From Aquitalea aquatilis (GTDB lineage: Bacteria; Pseudomonadota; Gammaproteobacteria; Burkholderiales; Chromobacteriaceae): 64,000 bases of DNA. A program made the translations under genes and the position numbers. Location of the stretch: assembly GCF_005155025.1 (NCBI RefSeq), contig NZ_CP039731.1, positions 3,162,001-3,226,000 of the forward strand. The letters run 5' to 3'. Below the pieces are notes generated by a model, which had not been told where the DNA came from, searched no databases, and saw nothing but the letters and a program-made list of their open reading frames with translations. The number at the start of each line of letters is the position of its first letter. Positions within the stretch are counted from its first letter, which is position 1. Positions 61,492 to 64,000 of the stretch are shown piece after piece.

Positions 61492-64000
<2,509 letters not shown>

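Overview
The window is GC-rich, densely packed bacterial DNA. The mixture of a chimeric cobalamin pathway (CobN plus ChlID beside CbiX, CbiD and CbiG), CadR/P-type ATPase metal resistance, many c-di-GMP (HD-GYP) and chemotaxis proteins and an HU gene suggests a free-living, motile betaproteobacterium. The family Chromobacteriaceae (Neisseriales) is my best guess, by general resemblance only. No rRNA, tRNA, CRISPR array or prophage is visible.

Layout. (1) 1-19134: cobalamin biosynthesis. A cobalamin riboswitch (about 15424-15590, minus) precedes a long minus-strand operon of overlapping genes: ferredoxin, cobN (with a His-rich insert), chlID fusion, cbiE, cbiX-cbiC fusion, cbiD, cobI, cobM, cbiG. 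After a 1.1 kb island of extragenic repeats come the cobJ-cobK fusion and cobW. cobC and cbiB lie upstream of the riboswitch and cobQ is divergent. (2) 19157-23383: a lipoprotein, a MITE-like element, a hybrid histidine kinase and its periplasmic partner. (3) 23819-28435: a flavin monooxygenase/RidA/DUF1028 operon, then an unusual protein of three fused RidA domains. (4) 28512-33410: an EmrAB/TolC-type efflux operon divergent from its TetR regulator, with two matching 22-bp operators. (5) 34253-37918: a GntR regulator divergent from a glutamine-synthetase-like ligase and an aminotransferase, probably amine catabolism. (6) 37909-44415: housekeeping and small genes and a FIST/HD-GYP/HD-GYP signalling operon. 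(7) 44550-47565: a Cd/Zn/Pb P-type ATPase and CadR, with a second MITE copy inserted between the promoter and cadR. (8) 47594-49213: a chemoreceptor. (9) 49355-55708: a complete functional-amyloid (Fap-like) locus. (10) 56047-64000: an exported pseudo-phosphatase, a degenerate UmuD-like protein, HU, a dCache chemoreceptor, two tiny coupled genes, an HD-GYP response regulator and a truncated hybrid kinase.

The most interesting system is the Fap-like amyloid locus. Five genes in fapABCDE order and at the usual sizes follow a near-perfect sigma-54 promoter. A gene for a sigma-54 enhancer-binding protein sits behind a FapF-like porin gene on the opposite strand, converging on the operon. Two copies of a shared motif (TGTCGCA-N5-GAGAC) upstream of the promoter are candidate binding sites. 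A hairpin lies between a strong ribosome binding site and the fapD start. Other points worth following are the single-chain pseudo-trimeric RidA, the compensatory base change between the two MITE copies, and three proteins that have lost catalytic residues.
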